From positions 183,558-247,557 of the forward strand of contig NZ_AOIL01000042.1 in assembly GCF_000337595.1 (NCBI RefSeq): a stretch of DNA of 64,000 nucleotides, given 5' to 3'. Positions within the stretch are counted from its first letter, which is position 1; each line of letters opens with the position of its first letter. Source of the DNA: Natrialba taiwanensis DSM 12281 (GTDB lineage Archaea > Halobacteriota > Halobacteria > Halobacteriales > Natrialbaceae). Under the pieces are notes generated by a model that saw only the letters and a program-made list of their open reading frames with translations, was not told the DNA's origin and did not search any database. This document shows, piece by piece, positions 28,400 through 37,304 of the stretch. The translations under genes and the position numbers were made by a program.

Positions 28400-28471
28400 A
28401 GGTGATGAACGACCGGGGAGCGTATAAAGACTCCATCGGAGCGGTGGGGCGGTGAGGGCTGCCTGTGCTGT

Positions 28472-28942
28472 TTAAGTCCCGAGTGTCACCGCCTCGTCCG
28501 CCGCGTTTTGAAGCGCATCGGAGCGACCGTGCGATCCCGGCGCGATTGCAATCGTTTCGATACCTCGTGTTCCGGCGTGTTCGAGAGCGGGCTTGAAGTC
28601 CGTATCTCGCGAGGCGATCGCGAGGCGGTCGATTGTCCCGTCACAGGATAGTGCGGTCGCATCGACGGCGAGTTTCACGTCGACATCGCCACTCGTAACG
28701 ATGACTTCGAAGCCGCGCGCCTCGGCCGCCTGAATGAGGCCGGGAGTTGCGTGTTCGTCCAAGTAGAGCCTGATAACGCCGACACGTCCGAGTTCACGCG
28801 CAGCCGTCCGGAGGTCGTCGAGGTCGATATCGAACTCGTCGCGGAAGACGTTCGGTCCATCGACGAGCAGCCCGACGGCTAGTTCCCGCTGTTGCTCGGG
28901 GGTAGGATCGGGGGCGAGACGGGCGCGAACGCGATCGAACAT
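28472..28942 (-). CDS. NYN-domain (PIN-like, LabA/MARF1-type) nuclease
   Basis: 156 residues from the ATG at 28942 (28 more residues upstream in frame look non-coding). The NYN acidic residues are visible: GLLVDGPNVFRDEF, TSGDVDVKLAVDATAL and ASRDTDFKPALEHAGTRG, which line a Mg2+ site in this PIN-like fold. The likely role is RNA processing or cleavage. The short N-terminal helix contains MFDRVRARLAPDPTPEQQRELAV. Distinct from the VapC PIN protein at 37.8 kb, with no antitoxin-like partner adjacent. Confidence 0.8.
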   Translation of the reverse strand: MFDRVRARLAPDPTPEQQRELAVGLLVDGPNVFRDEFDIDLDDLRTAARELGRVGVIRLYLDEHATPGLIQAAEARGFEVIVTSGDVDVKLAVDATALSCDGTIDRLAIASRDTDFKPALEHAGTRGIETIAIAPGSHGRSDALQNAADEAVTLGT

Positions 28943-29185
28943 ACCGAGCGGTAGCCGCGGGCCCGGGATAGGTGTAGCGAAACGAGTCGTGCCGGTCCCG
29001 GTATGGCGGTCGAGCTGGCGCTCCAAGCGATCTTTTGATGCGGAAACTATAGTGCTGTTTATCGATAACTCGGTGGGCTATTCGAAAAGACAATTGTCAT
29101 TGGTTATTGATTAATGATATTTGATGATAGGGAAGCTCTACATCCGCACATGTACAGTAATAAATTCTAACCTGTTTCATAACGC

Positions 29186-29192
29186 TTTAATA
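29186..29192 (+). promoter_or_regulatory. TATA box of the halolysin gene
   Basis: TTTAATA lies 28-34 bases upstream of the ATG at 29220, consistent with an almost leaderless transcript. The surrounding 29040-29219 stretch is much more AT-rich than the genes around it. Confidence 0.55.
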
Positions 29193-29219
29193 GAATGTCA
29201 GTATTTCTCATGTCGTATC

Positions 29220-30818
29220 ATGTCTCGTGATACCAAGAGAAATATCGGGCGGCGATCGGTATTGAAAGCAACCAGCGCACTGGGGGCATTCCTGGGACTT
29301 GGTGGAGTTACCAGCGCAACACCTGGACGGAGTCCGGGTCCGAAAAAGGACGAGATTGTCGTCGGAGTATCGGACTCCGTCTCGGCCAGTAAGGCGACGA
29401 TCGACTCGAAACTGCCGAGTAAGGCGACGATCGTTCACACGAACGAGACGCTCGGATACGTCGCCGTCGAGTTCCCGAGCAGGGCTTCGACGCAGGCGCG
29501 GGAGAATTTCAAGCGAAACGTCCTCGAAGCGGACGACGTCGAATACGCGGAGGACAACGCGACCTACGAGGCCATCGCAACGCCGAACGATCCACAGTAC
29601 GGCCAGCAGTACGCCCCACAGCAAGTCAACTGTGAGGCCGCCTGGGACGTCACCTACGGCGATCCCGGCGTGACGATTTCGGTCGTCGACCAGGGGATCC
29701 AGTACGACCACGAGGATCTCGAAGGGAACATGGACGGGAGCATCTCGAACTACGGCGACGACTTCGTCGACAACGACGGCGATCCGTACCCGGTCAGTGC
29801 CAGCGAAAACCACGGCACTCACGTCGGTGGAATCGCCGCCGGCGGAACGGACAACGGAACCGGTCACGCCGGAATCAGCAACTGTTCGCTCCTGTCGGCC
29901 CGCGCACTCGGCGATGGTGGCGGCGGGTCGCTTACGGACATTGCCGACGCAATCCAGTGGTCCGCCGACCAGGGTGCCGACGTGATCAACATGTCCCTCG
30001 GTGGCGGCGGCCTCAGCCAGACGCTCTCGAACGCCTGCGAGTACGCCAACAACCAGGGCTCGCTGCTGGTCGCTGCCGCCGGAAACGACTACGGCAGCAG
30101 CGTCTCCTATCCCGCGGCCTACGAGACGGTCATGGCCGTCTCCTCGCTCGACGAGGGCGAGACCCTCTCCGCGTTCTCGAACGTCGGCCCGGAGATCGAA
30201 CTCGCCGCACCCGGCGGGAACGTCCTCTCCTCGATTCCGTGGGACGACTACGACACCTTCTCCGGCACATCGATGGCCTCGCCCGTCGTCGCCGGCGTCG
30301 CCGGGCTCACGCTCTCCGCTCACCCGGAACTCTCGAACGCGGAACTGCGGAGCCACCTGCAAAACACCGCCGTCGATGTCAATCTCTCCTCGGAGGAACA
30401 GGGACACGGCCGCGTCGACGCCGGACAGGCAGTTACGACCGATCCCGGAGATGACGACAACGGCGGCGGCGACGATCCGGGTGAGGGTACCTGTGGTGAC
30501 GAGACGAATACCGAAACCGTAGAGGGCGAACTCAGCAGTAACAACCCGAGCAACTCCTCCTCCTACACGCTCGAGACGGCGAATCCGTGCAGCGCCACCG
30601 TCTCGCTGAGCGGCCCGTCGAGTGCCGACTTCGACCTCTACCTGACCCTCGACGGTCGCACGCCGACCACATCGGACTACGACCGCCGCTCGTACAACTG
30701 GGGCTCGGACGAGGAGATCACGGTCGATCTCTCCGGTAGCGAGGAACTCGGCATCCTCGTCGACCAGTACAATGGCAGTGGCTCCTACACGCTGACCATC
30801 GAAGAACTCGGCAAGTAA
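29220..30818 (+). CDS. Halolysin: Tat-exported subtilisin-like serine protease (S8)
   Basis: 532 residues from the ATG at 29220. Tat signal: [23 protein letters not shown] (twin Arg at 11-12) ending near SATPG. Then an I9-type propeptide (about residues 40-115) and a subtilase domain with the triad Asp157 ([16 protein letters not shown]), His201 ([12 protein letters not shown]) and Ser351 ([16 protein letters not shown]). The oxyanion Asn is in AAAGNDYG. After a DDDNGGGDD linker comes a C-terminal PPC-like beta domain (about 430-532), as in halolysins R4, 172P1 and Nep. It is secreted and degrades extracellular proteins at high salt. Complete; no frameshift. Confidence 0.95.
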   Translation: MSRDTKRNIGRRSVLKATSALGAFLGLGGVTSATPGRSPGPKKDEIVVGVSDSVSASKATIDSKLPSKATIVHTNETLGYVAVEFPSRASTQARENFKRNVLEADDVEYAEDNATYEAIATPNDPQYGQQYAPQQVNCEAAWDVTYGDPGVTISVVDQGIQYDHEDLEGNMDGSISNYGDDFVDNDGDPYPVSASENHGTHVGGIAAGGTDNGTGHAGISNCSLLSARALGDGGGGSLTDIADAIQWSADQGADVINMSLGGGGLSQTLSNACEYANNQGSLLVAAAGNDYGSSVSYPAAYETVMAVSSLDEGETLSAFSNVGPEIELAAPGGNVLSSIPWDDYDTFSGTSMASPVVAGVAGLTLSAHPELSNAELRSHLQNTAVDVNLSSEEQGHGRVDAGQAVTTDPGDDDNGGGDDPGEGTCGDETNTETVEGELSSNNPSNSSSYTLETANPCSATVSLSGPSSADFDLYLTLDGRTPTTSDYDRRSYNWGSDEEITVDLSGSEELGILVDQYNGSGSYTLTIEELGK

Positions 30819-31033
30819 CCCGGACCCTGAGTCCGAGTTCACTCACCTGCGGGCAGCGCGCTGCGCTGGAACTCGTTGCCACCTGTCCACATCCAGCAGT
30901 CGTCCCAGCGTAGCGCACGCGGTGTCGCCAGCACCGCCAGCACTCCCTGGCAGTTTCTTTTATCGGTTGTCGTCCGCTGATGGACTATCGAAATCACAAA
31001 AGACCTTACTACCCCGGGCGTGTCCTCCCGAGT

Positions 31034-32131
31034 ATGCCGCTTCAGACGCCGCCATTGCGTGGAATCCACGACGAACGGGGGGCCAAGTTTACGGAGTTTG
31101 GCGGCTGGGATATGCCGGTCGAGTTCGACTCGATCCAGGCCGAACACGAGGCCGTCCGAGACGCCGTCGGCATCTTCGACGTCTCCCACATGGGTCAGAT
31201 TCACGTCACCGGGCCGGACGCGACGACGCTGATGCAGCGGCTCACCTCGAACGACGTGACCCGCCTCGGCGTCGGTGACTCCCAGTACGCCGTCCTCACC
31301 GACGAGGAAGGCATCATCATCGACGACACGGTGATCTACCGGCTGCCGGACGAGGACGGCGACCCGACCTACCTCTTCGTCCCGAACGCCGGGACCGACG
31401 AGGAAACTCACGAACGGTGGATCAACTACCGCAACGAGTTCGACCTCGAGGCGACCGTCGACAACCGCACCGATGAGTATGCCATGTTCGCCGTCCAGGG
31501 GCCGGACGCAGCCGAACTCGTCGCAGCCGTCGCCGACGAGTCCGTCACCGATCTGAATCGATTCCAGGCGATGACGGCGACGATCGACGGCATCGAGTGC
31601 TGGACCGCTCGAACCGGCTACACCGGCGAGGACGGGTTCGAACTGATCGCTCCGTGGGAAGACGCCGAACGGATCTGGTCGCAGTTCGAGTGCCAGCCCT
31701 GCGGTCTCGGCGCGCGAGACACCCTTCGGATCGAGGCCGGACTCCTGCTCTCGGGCCAGGACTTCGACCACGAGTCGAACCCTCGAACCCCCTACGAGGC
31801 CGGTATCGGCTTTACCGTCGCGCTCGACACCGAATTCGTCGGCCGCGACGCGCTCGACCGAGCGCGCGAAGACGGAGCCGAGGAAGAACTCGTCGGCTTC
31901 CAGCTGATCGACCGCGGGGTTCCGCGCCACGGCTACGACATCACGAACACCGACGACCGCGTCATCGGGACCGTCACGAGCGGCACCATGAGTCCGACCG
32001 TCGACCAACCTATCGGACTCGGCTACGTCCCGAGCGAATACGCAGAACCCGGTACGACCCTCAACGTGGTCGTTCGCGGCCGATCGAAAAAAACGCGCGT
32101 CGAACCGACGCCGTTTATCGATACGGTATAA
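31034..32131 (+). CDS. gcvT: Glycine cleavage system aminomethyltransferase (T protein)
   Basis: 365 residues from the ATG at 31034; 18 upstream in-frame codons are rejected because MPLQTPPLRGIHDERGAKFTEFGGWDMPVEF is the family N-terminus. Folate-binding motifs follow: HMGQIHVTGPDA, FAVQGPDAAELV, RTGYTGEDGFEL and LRIEAGLLLSGQDFD. The GTVTSGTMSPTVDQPIGLGYV segment is the C-terminal barrel. It passes the aminomethyl group from GcvH-lipoate to tetrahydropterin. gcvH follows 153 bases downstream; the P-protein genes are not in this window. Confidence 0.95.
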   Translation: MPLQTPPLRGIHDERGAKFTEFGGWDMPVEFDSIQAEHEAVRDAVGIFDVSHMGQIHVTGPDATTLMQRLTSNDVTRLGVGDSQYAVLTDEEGIIIDDTVIYRLPDEDGDPTYLFVPNAGTDEETHERWINYRNEFDLEATVDNRTDEYAMFAVQGPDAAELVAAVADESVTDLNRFQAMTATIDGIECWTARTGYTGEDGFELIAPWEDAERIWSQFECQPCGLGARDTLRIEAGLLLSGQDFDHESNPRTPYEAGIGFTVALDTEFVGRDALDRAREDGAEEELVGFQLIDRGVPRHGYDITNTDDRVIGTVTSGTMSPTVDQPIGLGYVPSEYAEPGTTLNVVVRGRSKKTRVEPTPFIDTV

Positions 32132-32284
32132 GTACGGCTGTGTGTATACGGCTACGTAGCGGCACAGACTCGTACTCGTCGTCTCCCGGCATCGTCCAAG
32201 GACCGTCCAGAGACGGACGGAGACACGACCAGCGACACGAAGCGCACAGACACACGACACAGACGCAGATTCCAAGACACACCA

Positions 32285-32686
32285 ATGAGCTTCGACATCC
32301 CCGACGACCGACGATATCAGGATTCCCACGAATGGGCACTCGAAACAGAAACCGAAACCGACGCAGACGGCCGAATCCGCATCGGCATCAGCGACTTCGC
32401 ACAGGACGAACTCGGCGACGTCGTCTTCGTCGAACTCCCCGACGAAGGCGAGGATATCTCCCGCGGTTCCGAGTTCGGCGTCATCGAATCCATCAAAGCC
32501 GTCTCCGATCTCTACGCGCCGGTCAGCGGCGAGGTCGTCGCCGTCAACGACGACCTGTTCGACGCTCCTGAACTCGTCAACGACGACCCGTTCGGCGACG
32601 GCTGGATGCTCGAAGTCGACGCCGCCGACGCTGACGAACTCGACGCGTTGCTCTCGGCCAACGAGTACGAAGAGCAGGTCGCCTGA
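32285..32686 (+). CDS. gcvH: Glycine cleavage system H protein (lipoyl carrier)
   Basis: 133 residues. The lipoyl-lysine motif is [21 protein letters not shown] (Lys near residue 66), preceded by [21 protein letters not shown]. The C-terminal [28 protein letters not shown] is the standard end. A lipoylated lysine shuttles the aminomethyl group between the P, T and L proteins. It is longer than the bacterial form because of a polar [10 protein letters not shown] insertion near residue 25. It is probably cotranscribed with gcvT. Confidence 0.95.
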   Translation: MSFDIPDDRRYQDSHEWALETETETDADGRIRIGISDFAQDELGDVVFVELPDEGEDISRGSEFGVIESIKAVSDLYAPVSGEVVAVNDDLFDAPELVNDDPFGDGWMLEVDAADADELDALLSANEYEEQVA

Positions 32687-32719
32687 TCGCGGATCGCTCC
32701 GCGCGACAGCGCGCAGTAC

Positions 32720-33055
32720 TCAGTCCCGTTCGGCGTCCGAATTCGTTCCCGCACCGTCCTCGGTAGCTGCCAGCTTTTCTGCCCTCGTTCCAGTTTCGGT
32801 CCCATTCTCGATCTCAGTCTGGGTTTCTGGTCCCGTCCCCGTTCCCGTCTCCGCCGTAGAGACCGCCTCGTCGCTCCCGCTCGCGACCGGGACGGCTCGC
32901 GATCGATTGACCGCGAGCAACACGACACCGACGATACCGACCGCTCCGGCCGCCCAGAGGACCCAGAGAACCGGCTCGTCGATGACGAAGACAGTCGCCA
33001 GCGTCACCAGATAGCCGACTGTCAATGCGAGCGTCAGTCGCTCCGTCCACTCCAT
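32720..33055 (-). CDS. Small membrane protein with acidic C-terminal tail
   Basis: 111 residues from the ATG at 33055 (an earlier in-frame ATG at 33091 would overlap the Xre gene). Two hydrophobic helices lie at about residues 5-25 (LTLALTVGYLVTLATVFVI) and 30-50 (VLWVLWAAGAVGIVGVVLLAV), followed by a low-complexity tail of Glu/Thr/Gly. It lies 13 bases after the Xre regulator and is probably cotranscribed with it. Function unknown. Confidence 0.65.
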   Translation of the reverse strand: MEWTERLTLALTVGYLVTLATVFVIDEPVLWVLWAAGAVGIVGVVLLAVNRSRAVPVASGSDEAVSTAETGTGTGPETQTEIENGTETGTRAEKLAATEDGAGTNSDAERD

Positions 33056-33068
33056 CTGTTCGACCCTC

Positions 33069-33779
33069 TCACTCGAGACTCGCGAGTTCATCGAGTAATT
33101 CCTCGAGCGGCGTCGATGTCACGGCGAGCGAGTAGCCGTCGATCCGTGCCAGATCGGCCGCGTGCGGCCAGAGATCCGCTTCGTCGAGGCCATGCAGGAT
33201 CACAGCGTTCGGCGTCGGATTGAGGACGCGAAGCGCGACCGCCGTGGCCTCGCCGCGCGTCACGCTCGTAAACACGAGCACGCGGTTCGTGCTCTGTCCG
33301 TAGAGTCGGAAGAACTCCTCGCTCGAGAGGCGGGTGATCGCCTCGATGCTATCGATGACGGTGTGGCCGTTGATTCGGTCCGTGTTTCCGTCGACGACCT
33401 CCGTCGCGCCGACGCTGTCGTACACCTCCGAGAGGCGAACTGAACTCGGATACTCGCGAAGGTCGAGGACGACATCGCTGTCGAATCCGGCCGAGAGAAC
33501 GCGTCCGTACTGGCGAATCCGGTTGCCGCCGCGGCGTTCGTCGATTGCGAGCAGCCCATCGACGAGCCGACCGACAACGCCGATCCCGGGGCTCTCCCGC
33601 CGGCCGCTCTCATAGTCGGAGATGACCGACGAAGAGACGTCGAGTTCGGCGGCGAGGTCCGTCTGGGAGGTGTCGAAGTCGGTTCGCCACTTGCGAAGCG
33701 TCGCACCGGGGTCGTCACTCAGTGTGATTTCGCCGGCAATCTTCTCTGCGAGTTCACGTTTCGGCCCGCGTCCGCCCAT
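33069..33779 (-). CDS. Xre-type HTH transcription regulator with conserved archaeal C-terminal domain
   Basis: 236 residues from the ATG at 33779. A Cro/C1-type HTH is at about residues 26-80: LRKWRTDFDTSQTDLAAELDVSSSVISDYESGRRESPG. The C-terminal ~130 residues form a conserved archaeal domain (RLSSEEFFRLYGQSTNRVLVFTSVTRGEATAVALRVLNP and GLDEADLWPHAADLARIDGYSLAVTS) found in archaeal HTH regulators annotated as Xre-type, probably a ligand-sensing module. The target is unknown. Confidence 0.82.
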   Translation of the reverse strand: MGGRGPKRELAEKIAGEITLSDDPGATLRKWRTDFDTSQTDLAAELDVSSSVISDYESGRRESPGIGVVGRLVDGLLAIDERRGGNRIRQYGRVLSAGFDSDVVLDLREYPSSVRLSEVYDSVGATEVVDGNTDRINGHTVIDSIEAITRLSSEEFFRLYGQSTNRVLVFTSVTRGEATAVALRVLNPTPNAVILHGLDEADLWPHAADLARIDGYSLAVTSTPLEELLDELASLE

Positions 33780-33908
33780 AGTCATCTCATGGGTCGGACG
33801 GTTGGCTCAAGTAGCTACCGGACCGATCACGGCAGGGAGATCAGCTCGAAAAGTGAATGTATGGACGTTTTGCCTGCAAAATCCGATGCGGCCGCTCCCA
33901 GTCCGTTC

Positions 33909-34018
33909 ATACTGCCGGACAAAAGTCAGTGAACACTCGATCACGTCTCACGGATCGTCGCTCATGCCGACGACCGTTCGAGTGCGATCGACGTGTGAAT
34001 AGTTTTGTCCGGCAGTAT
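33909..34018. mobile_element. 110-bp MITE-like element with 16-bp terminal inverted repeats
   Basis: The left end ATACTGCCGGACAAAA (33909-33924) is mirrored exactly by TTTTGTCCGGCAGTAT (34003-34018). Inner sequence keeps partial symmetry (TGAACACTCGATCAC on the left, GTGCGATCGACGTGTGA on the right). It encodes no protein, so a transposase would have to act in trans. Both arms begin with a TA one base in, which could be a TA target duplication of IS630/Tc1 style, but the palindrome makes this ambiguous. Its right end touches the stop codon of the next gene. Confidence 0.75.
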
Positions 34019-34218
34019 CAGGCGTTGTTCATCCGCTTGCTCTCACGGTTCCCGCAGCGCTGGCACTCGCGAACGCGGTACGGTTCTCGCGAGTAGCGTG
34101 CATTGTCCCCCTCGCCGCCTTCAGTAACGAGTTGTACGGATACTTCGTGTAACGTGTCAACTTCACAAACTTCACAGGGTTCAGTCATCCCATTTGACAC
34201 CCCATCAGTCGTTGCCAT
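34018..34218 (-). CDS. Small zinc beta-ribbon protein (DUF7835-like)
   Basis: 66 residues from the ATG at 34218, set by a TATA box 24-33 bases upstream. Two CxxC pairs form a zinc ribbon: EPCEVCEVDTLHEV (about residues 13-26) and RECQRCGNRESKRMNNA (about 50-66). No function is known. Its stop codon TGA shares its last base with the terminal repeat of the MITE-like element at 33909-34018, so the element inserted exactly at, or created, the 3' end. The ordinary length and C-terminus suggest that the protein is intact. Confidence 0.75.
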   Translation of the reverse strand: MATTDGVSNGMTEPCEVCEVDTLHEVSVQLVTEGGEGDNARYSREPYRVRECQRCGNRESKRMNNA

Positions 34219-34241
34219 ACTCGTCACTCTCACCTAGAGAT

Positions 34242-34251
34242 GATATATTCC
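34242..34251 (-). promoter_or_regulatory. TATA box of the small zinc-ribbon gene
   Basis: On the minus strand this reads GGAATATATC, 24-33 bases before the ATG at 34218, predicting a leaderless transcript. A second AT-rich block with the palindrome AGTATAGATACT lies nearby at about 34318-34330 and may serve the divergent HTH gene. Confidence 0.55.
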
Positions 34252-34457
34252 GGTCAGGGACTTCTTGCACGGAGAAGGGGTATATATAGGTATTTTCACG
34301 ATCTGAGAATAGCGGCAAGTATAGATACTATATATCTGACACGACGTTGAATCGTGCCGATACAAGCTGTTTGTTGTCGGCCAATAAAAATATAATGGAG
34401 GGAGATATTCAGCTGACCCGGAAAACCTTTTTCTCTGAATCACACTACGCGTTAGAC

Positions 34458-34808
34458 ATGGAACACGAGTCCTCTATCGAAGAAATCCTCGATACTATCG
34501 GGGACGAGCACGCACGCACCGTCCTCGCCTCGATTAGTCGTGAGCCAGGATCTGCGAAAGAACTCGCAGAGCGCCTCGACCTCTCGCGGCCGACGATTTA
34601 CCGGCGTCTCGACCTCCTCAAGGAAAACGAGTTGATCAACGACCGAACGCTCGTCGCCGACGACGGCAATCACTACAAGGAGTATACGTGCAACTTCAAC
34701 AGCACCGTCATCTCACTGGAAGACGACGAGTACGACGTTCGCATCTTCCGCGAGGAGAACCTGCCTGACCGGTTTAGCCGCCTTTGGGACGAACTAGGTG
34801 CGAAGTAG
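34458..34808 (+). CDS. ArsR/winged-HTH transcription regulator
   Basis: 116 residues from the ATG at 34458, chosen because MEHESSIEEILDTIGDEHARTVLASISREP is the usual haloarchaeal start; in-frame starts at 34347 and 34395 add non-conserved residues. The winged helix is SAKELAERLDLSRPTIYRRLDLLKENELI. No metal-binding cysteines are seen. It precedes a small membrane protein, a pairing (HTH plus DUF7521-like) that recurs in haloarchaea and suggests a membrane-linked sensing pair. Confidence 0.8.
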   Translation: MEHESSIEEILDTIGDEHARTVLASISREPGSAKELAERLDLSRPTIYRRLDLLKENELINDRTLVADDGNHYKEYTCNFNSTVISLEDDEYDVRIFREENLPDRFSRLWDELGAK

Positions 34809-35013
34809 TGGCGATTGTGATGGCTGTCACGTCTCCCACTCCCGCATCGAACGCACCGCCCATTGGCGACGTTTCTTGTCTCCGAGATCTCACTCGCTCC
34901 GGTGTCGATTCCGCCGATTTTCGATCCGGACCATGCGCCCACAAAACTCATCAACGTCCCCGCTCACGGCAGTACCACCGACACCCGCCCCGTCACGCAC
35001 CGGGTGACTCGAC

Positions 35014-35298
35014 ATGGATATGATGCTCGCTGAACTCGCCGAAGCCGTTCTGATGCTGATGCAGTTGACCGTGTTCGCCCTGGCGCTCGGACTTACGCTC
35101 ATCAGCTTTCAATCGTATACGAAAAACCAATCAAAACGACTCGAGTCGGCGTTTATCGGCTTTGCCTTCCTCAGTATGGGCGTCGCTCTCACGACCATCA
35201 CGTCCCAGCTTCCCTCGGCAGCAACCGCCTTCTACATCGTCGAAACAGTCCCCTTCATCGTCGGCTTCGGGATGCTCTATCTCTCCTTGTACCGGTGA
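35014..35298 (+). CDS. Small three-helix membrane protein (DUF7521-like)
   Basis: 94 residues. Three hydrophobic helices: LMLMQLTVFALALGLTLISF, AFIGFAFLSMGVALTTI and FYIVETVPFIVGFGMLYLSLY, with the short loop QSYTKNQSKRLES between the first two. No enzymatic motif. It follows the winged-HTH gene by 205 bases and probably forms the membrane half of that two-gene unit. Confidence 0.7.
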   Translation: MDMMLAELAEAVLMLMQLTVFALALGLTLISFQSYTKNQSKRLESAFIGFAFLSMGVALTTITSQLPSAATAFYIVETVPFIVGFGMLYLSLYR

Positions 35299-35328
35299 CC
35301 GGTGACGGTCGGCCGCTGCTTCGCCCAC

Positions 35329-36078
35329 TTAGGACGACGGGGGCTCGACCGTCTCGACGCGCGCCTCGAGCCACGAAATTGCCCGCTCGACCGCCTCCGG
35401 ATCGGACCCGGAGACACGAATCCGCCCCGGCCGATCCGGGCCCCGAGGATAACTTCCCACGCTCACGCTGAACTCGTCGGTAACCGTCTCGAGGACCTCG
35501 TGTAGCGCCCCCTCCGGTGCAGGCGTAAAAATCGTCTGCGAGACAGTCTCGCCGCTGAACTCCGCGGCGACCGACTCGAACATCGCGTGCATCTCCTCGG
35601 GAATCCCCGCGAAGACGTAGACGTTCTCGATGACGCAGCCGGGGGCCCACCCCTCGTCCACGACGATTGGCGTCGCACCTTCGGGCAGGGAGGCGGCAGC
35701 CTCCAGATCGAGTTCAAGATCGTACTCCGCGACGAGGTCGGGGTTTTCCTCGCGGAACGCAGTCGCCTTCTCGCGCAATCGGTCGTACATCTCCTCGAAG
35801 ACGACGAACTCGCGATCGAGCGCGTCCGCGACGGCGGGCACCGTCACGTCGTCGGGGGTGCCGCCGATCCCGCCGGTGGCGATGATCGCATCGATCTCGG
35901 GGTCGTCCTGCCAGCGAGCCACGGTCGCCGCGATGAACTCGCGGTCGTCGCGGACCGTCAGGATGCGACGGACGGTCGCGCCGCGTTCGGTGAGTCGAGC
36001 GGCGAGCCACGAGGCGTTGGTGTTGGTCGTCTCGCCGGCGAGGAGTTCGTCGCCGACGGTGAGGAGTGCGACGTTCAT
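35329..36078 (-). CDS. Molybdopterin-binding/CinA-like protein
   Basis: 249 residues. The N-terminal ~165 residues match the MoaB/Mog/CinA-N fold: NVALLTVGDELLAGETTNTNASWLAARLTERGATV, then IDAIIATGGIGGTPDDVTVPAVADAL, the molybdopterin-binding loop. The remainder resembles the KH-like middle domain (GWAPGCVIENVYVFAGIPEEMHAMFESV) seen in stand-alone archaeal CinA-like proteins. The bacterial C-terminal NMN-deamidase domain is absent, which is normal for archaea. Role: possibly nucleotide or pterin phosphohydrolase; uncertain. Confidence 0.85.
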   Translation of the reverse strand: MNVALLTVGDELLAGETTNTNASWLAARLTERGATVRRILTVRDDREFIAATVARWQDDPEIDAIIATGGIGGTPDDVTVPAVADALDREFVVFEEMYDRLREKATAFREENPDLVAEYDLELDLEAAASLPEGATPIVVDEGWAPGCVIENVYVFAGIPEEMHAMFESVAAEFSGETVSQTIFTPAPEGALHEVLETVTDEFSVSVGSYPRGPDRPGRIRVSGSDPEAVERAISWLEARVETVEPPSS

Positions 36079-36132
36079 AGCTGCCGTTCGTGCTCGACTC
36101 AGTTAGCGTCCGCGGGTCGAGAAACGGGACGG

Positions 36133-37257
36133 TCACTCCGCGCTGGCGGTCCCACCGCCGGTAGCATCAGCACCACCGGCGGTCGTCTCGGCCTCGGCGC
36201 GAAGCCGTTCGATCCGTGCACTCAACGACGGGGTCGACGAGAACCAGTTCCGACTTGGCGTTTCTGTAACCGTAATGCCGCCTTCCACAGCGACGCGTTC
36301 GAACGCATCCGCGAGTTCAGTTGCGCCGACCGTCTCGGCAGCGCGGTCGTCGGTGTAGTATCGCAGGCGTCGAAGGGCGCTGAACTCGAGCAGTGCGAGC
36401 GCGATCGCGAGTATCGCCACGAGGAGGAACGAGAAGTCATCGATGAGGAGTCCGAGAAGAATACATTCGCCCGAGATGGTGAGCAATGCGGCTTTGAGTA
36501 GATGCGTATAGGACCGTTTCTGTTCGCGGCGGGCGACGAACAGCGCCCTCAGCGTGGCATCGTCGCAGGCGTCGACTGTAACCCGTGAAACGAACAGATA
36601 CCGAGAGAGGGGAGAATCCAATAGCCACCCATCGAGACCGTGGATATCGGAATCGATGATCCGGACGCCGTAGGTAGAGAGGTCGCTCGCATCGAGCACG
36701 GCTTCGAGTCGATCACGTTCGGTGGCGGTCGGTCGACGGACGGGGACCGTGAGCGGGAAAATAAACGGTGTAGCGACCCAGCAGAGGGAGGTGAGAACGG
36801 GAAGCATTCCGAGTCCGGCGAGTGGCTCGCGCTGAACGATCGGCAGAGCGACGACGATGATACCGAAAGCGAGAGCGAAAATACTCGTCAGATAGCGAGC
36901 GTAACGGCGGCGAACGTTCGAGGGAGATGTCGGGAACAGGGACGGATCGCTTCGGAGGACACCGGTGATCGCGGCAGTCCCGACGCCGCCAGCAGTGAGT
37001 CCGACTACGATCGCTGCGATTCCGCCGGAAACGACAGTGTGCATATCGAGTCCGGCGCGTACGAGATACCACGCGGGATAGCCGGCGACGAACCCGAATC
37101 CGATCGCACAGATGTTCGCTCCTCGGATTGCCGATTCGTCGCTCAGGTGAGGGGCGAGAAGTCCGTACAGGTAGCCGAGACAGGCGACGACGAGGGCGAC
37201 GAATCCGACCGCGAGGACGAGGAGGAACCACAGCCAGACGGCGGAGACCAGCGACAT
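36133..37257 (-). CDS. Degenerate M48-family peptidase homologue, zinc site lost
   Basis: 374 residues, with membrane helices at about 5-33, 46-68, 75-100, 123-140, 150-172 and 253-293. The framework is that of M48 (HtpX-like) peptidases: SRYLFVSRVTVDACDDATLRAL, then the active-site position, then YYTDDRAAETVGATELADAFERVA and STPSLSARIERL. But HExxH is replaced by RREQK (within VARREQK, residues 241-247) and the downstream glutamate ligand by Tyr (about residue 300). It should be proteolytically inactive and may be a regulator or binding protein. The reading frame is intact, so it is not a pseudogene. Confidence 0.7.
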   Translation of the reverse strand: MSLVSAVWLWFLLVLAVGFVALVVACLGYLYGLLAPHLSDESAIRGANICAIGFGFVAGYPAWYLVRAGLDMHTVVSGGIAAIVVGLTAGGVGTAAITGVLRSDPSLFPTSPSNVRRRYARYLTSIFALAFGIIVVALPIVQREPLAGLGMLPVLTSLCWVATPFIFPLTVPVRRPTATERDRLEAVLDASDLSTYGVRIIDSDIHGLDGWLLDSPLSRYLFVSRVTVDACDDATLRALFVARREQKRSYTHLLKAALLTISGECILLGLLIDDFSFLLVAILAIALALLEFSALRRLRYYTDDRAAETVGATELADAFERVAVEGGITVTETPSRNWFSSTPSLSARIERLRAEAETTAGGADATGGGTASAE

Positions 37258-37304
37258 ATGTGTGACTTAGAAATAATTTACAAGTGTCTTGTGATTCTCC
37301 AAGA

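Noticed and set aside
29208-30842. A 544-codon minus-strand frame antisense to the halolysin gene
   Set aside because: The plus strand carries an intact Asp-His-Ser protease with Tat signal; the antisense frame has no motifs.
30839-32329. A 496-codon minus-strand frame antisense to gcvT
   Set aside because: gcvT motifs on the plus strand explain the region completely.
33780-34017. Possible CRISPR or repeat array at the MITE-like element
   Set aside because: Only one inverted pair exists and no regularly spaced repeats; no CRISPR array is seen anywhere in the window.
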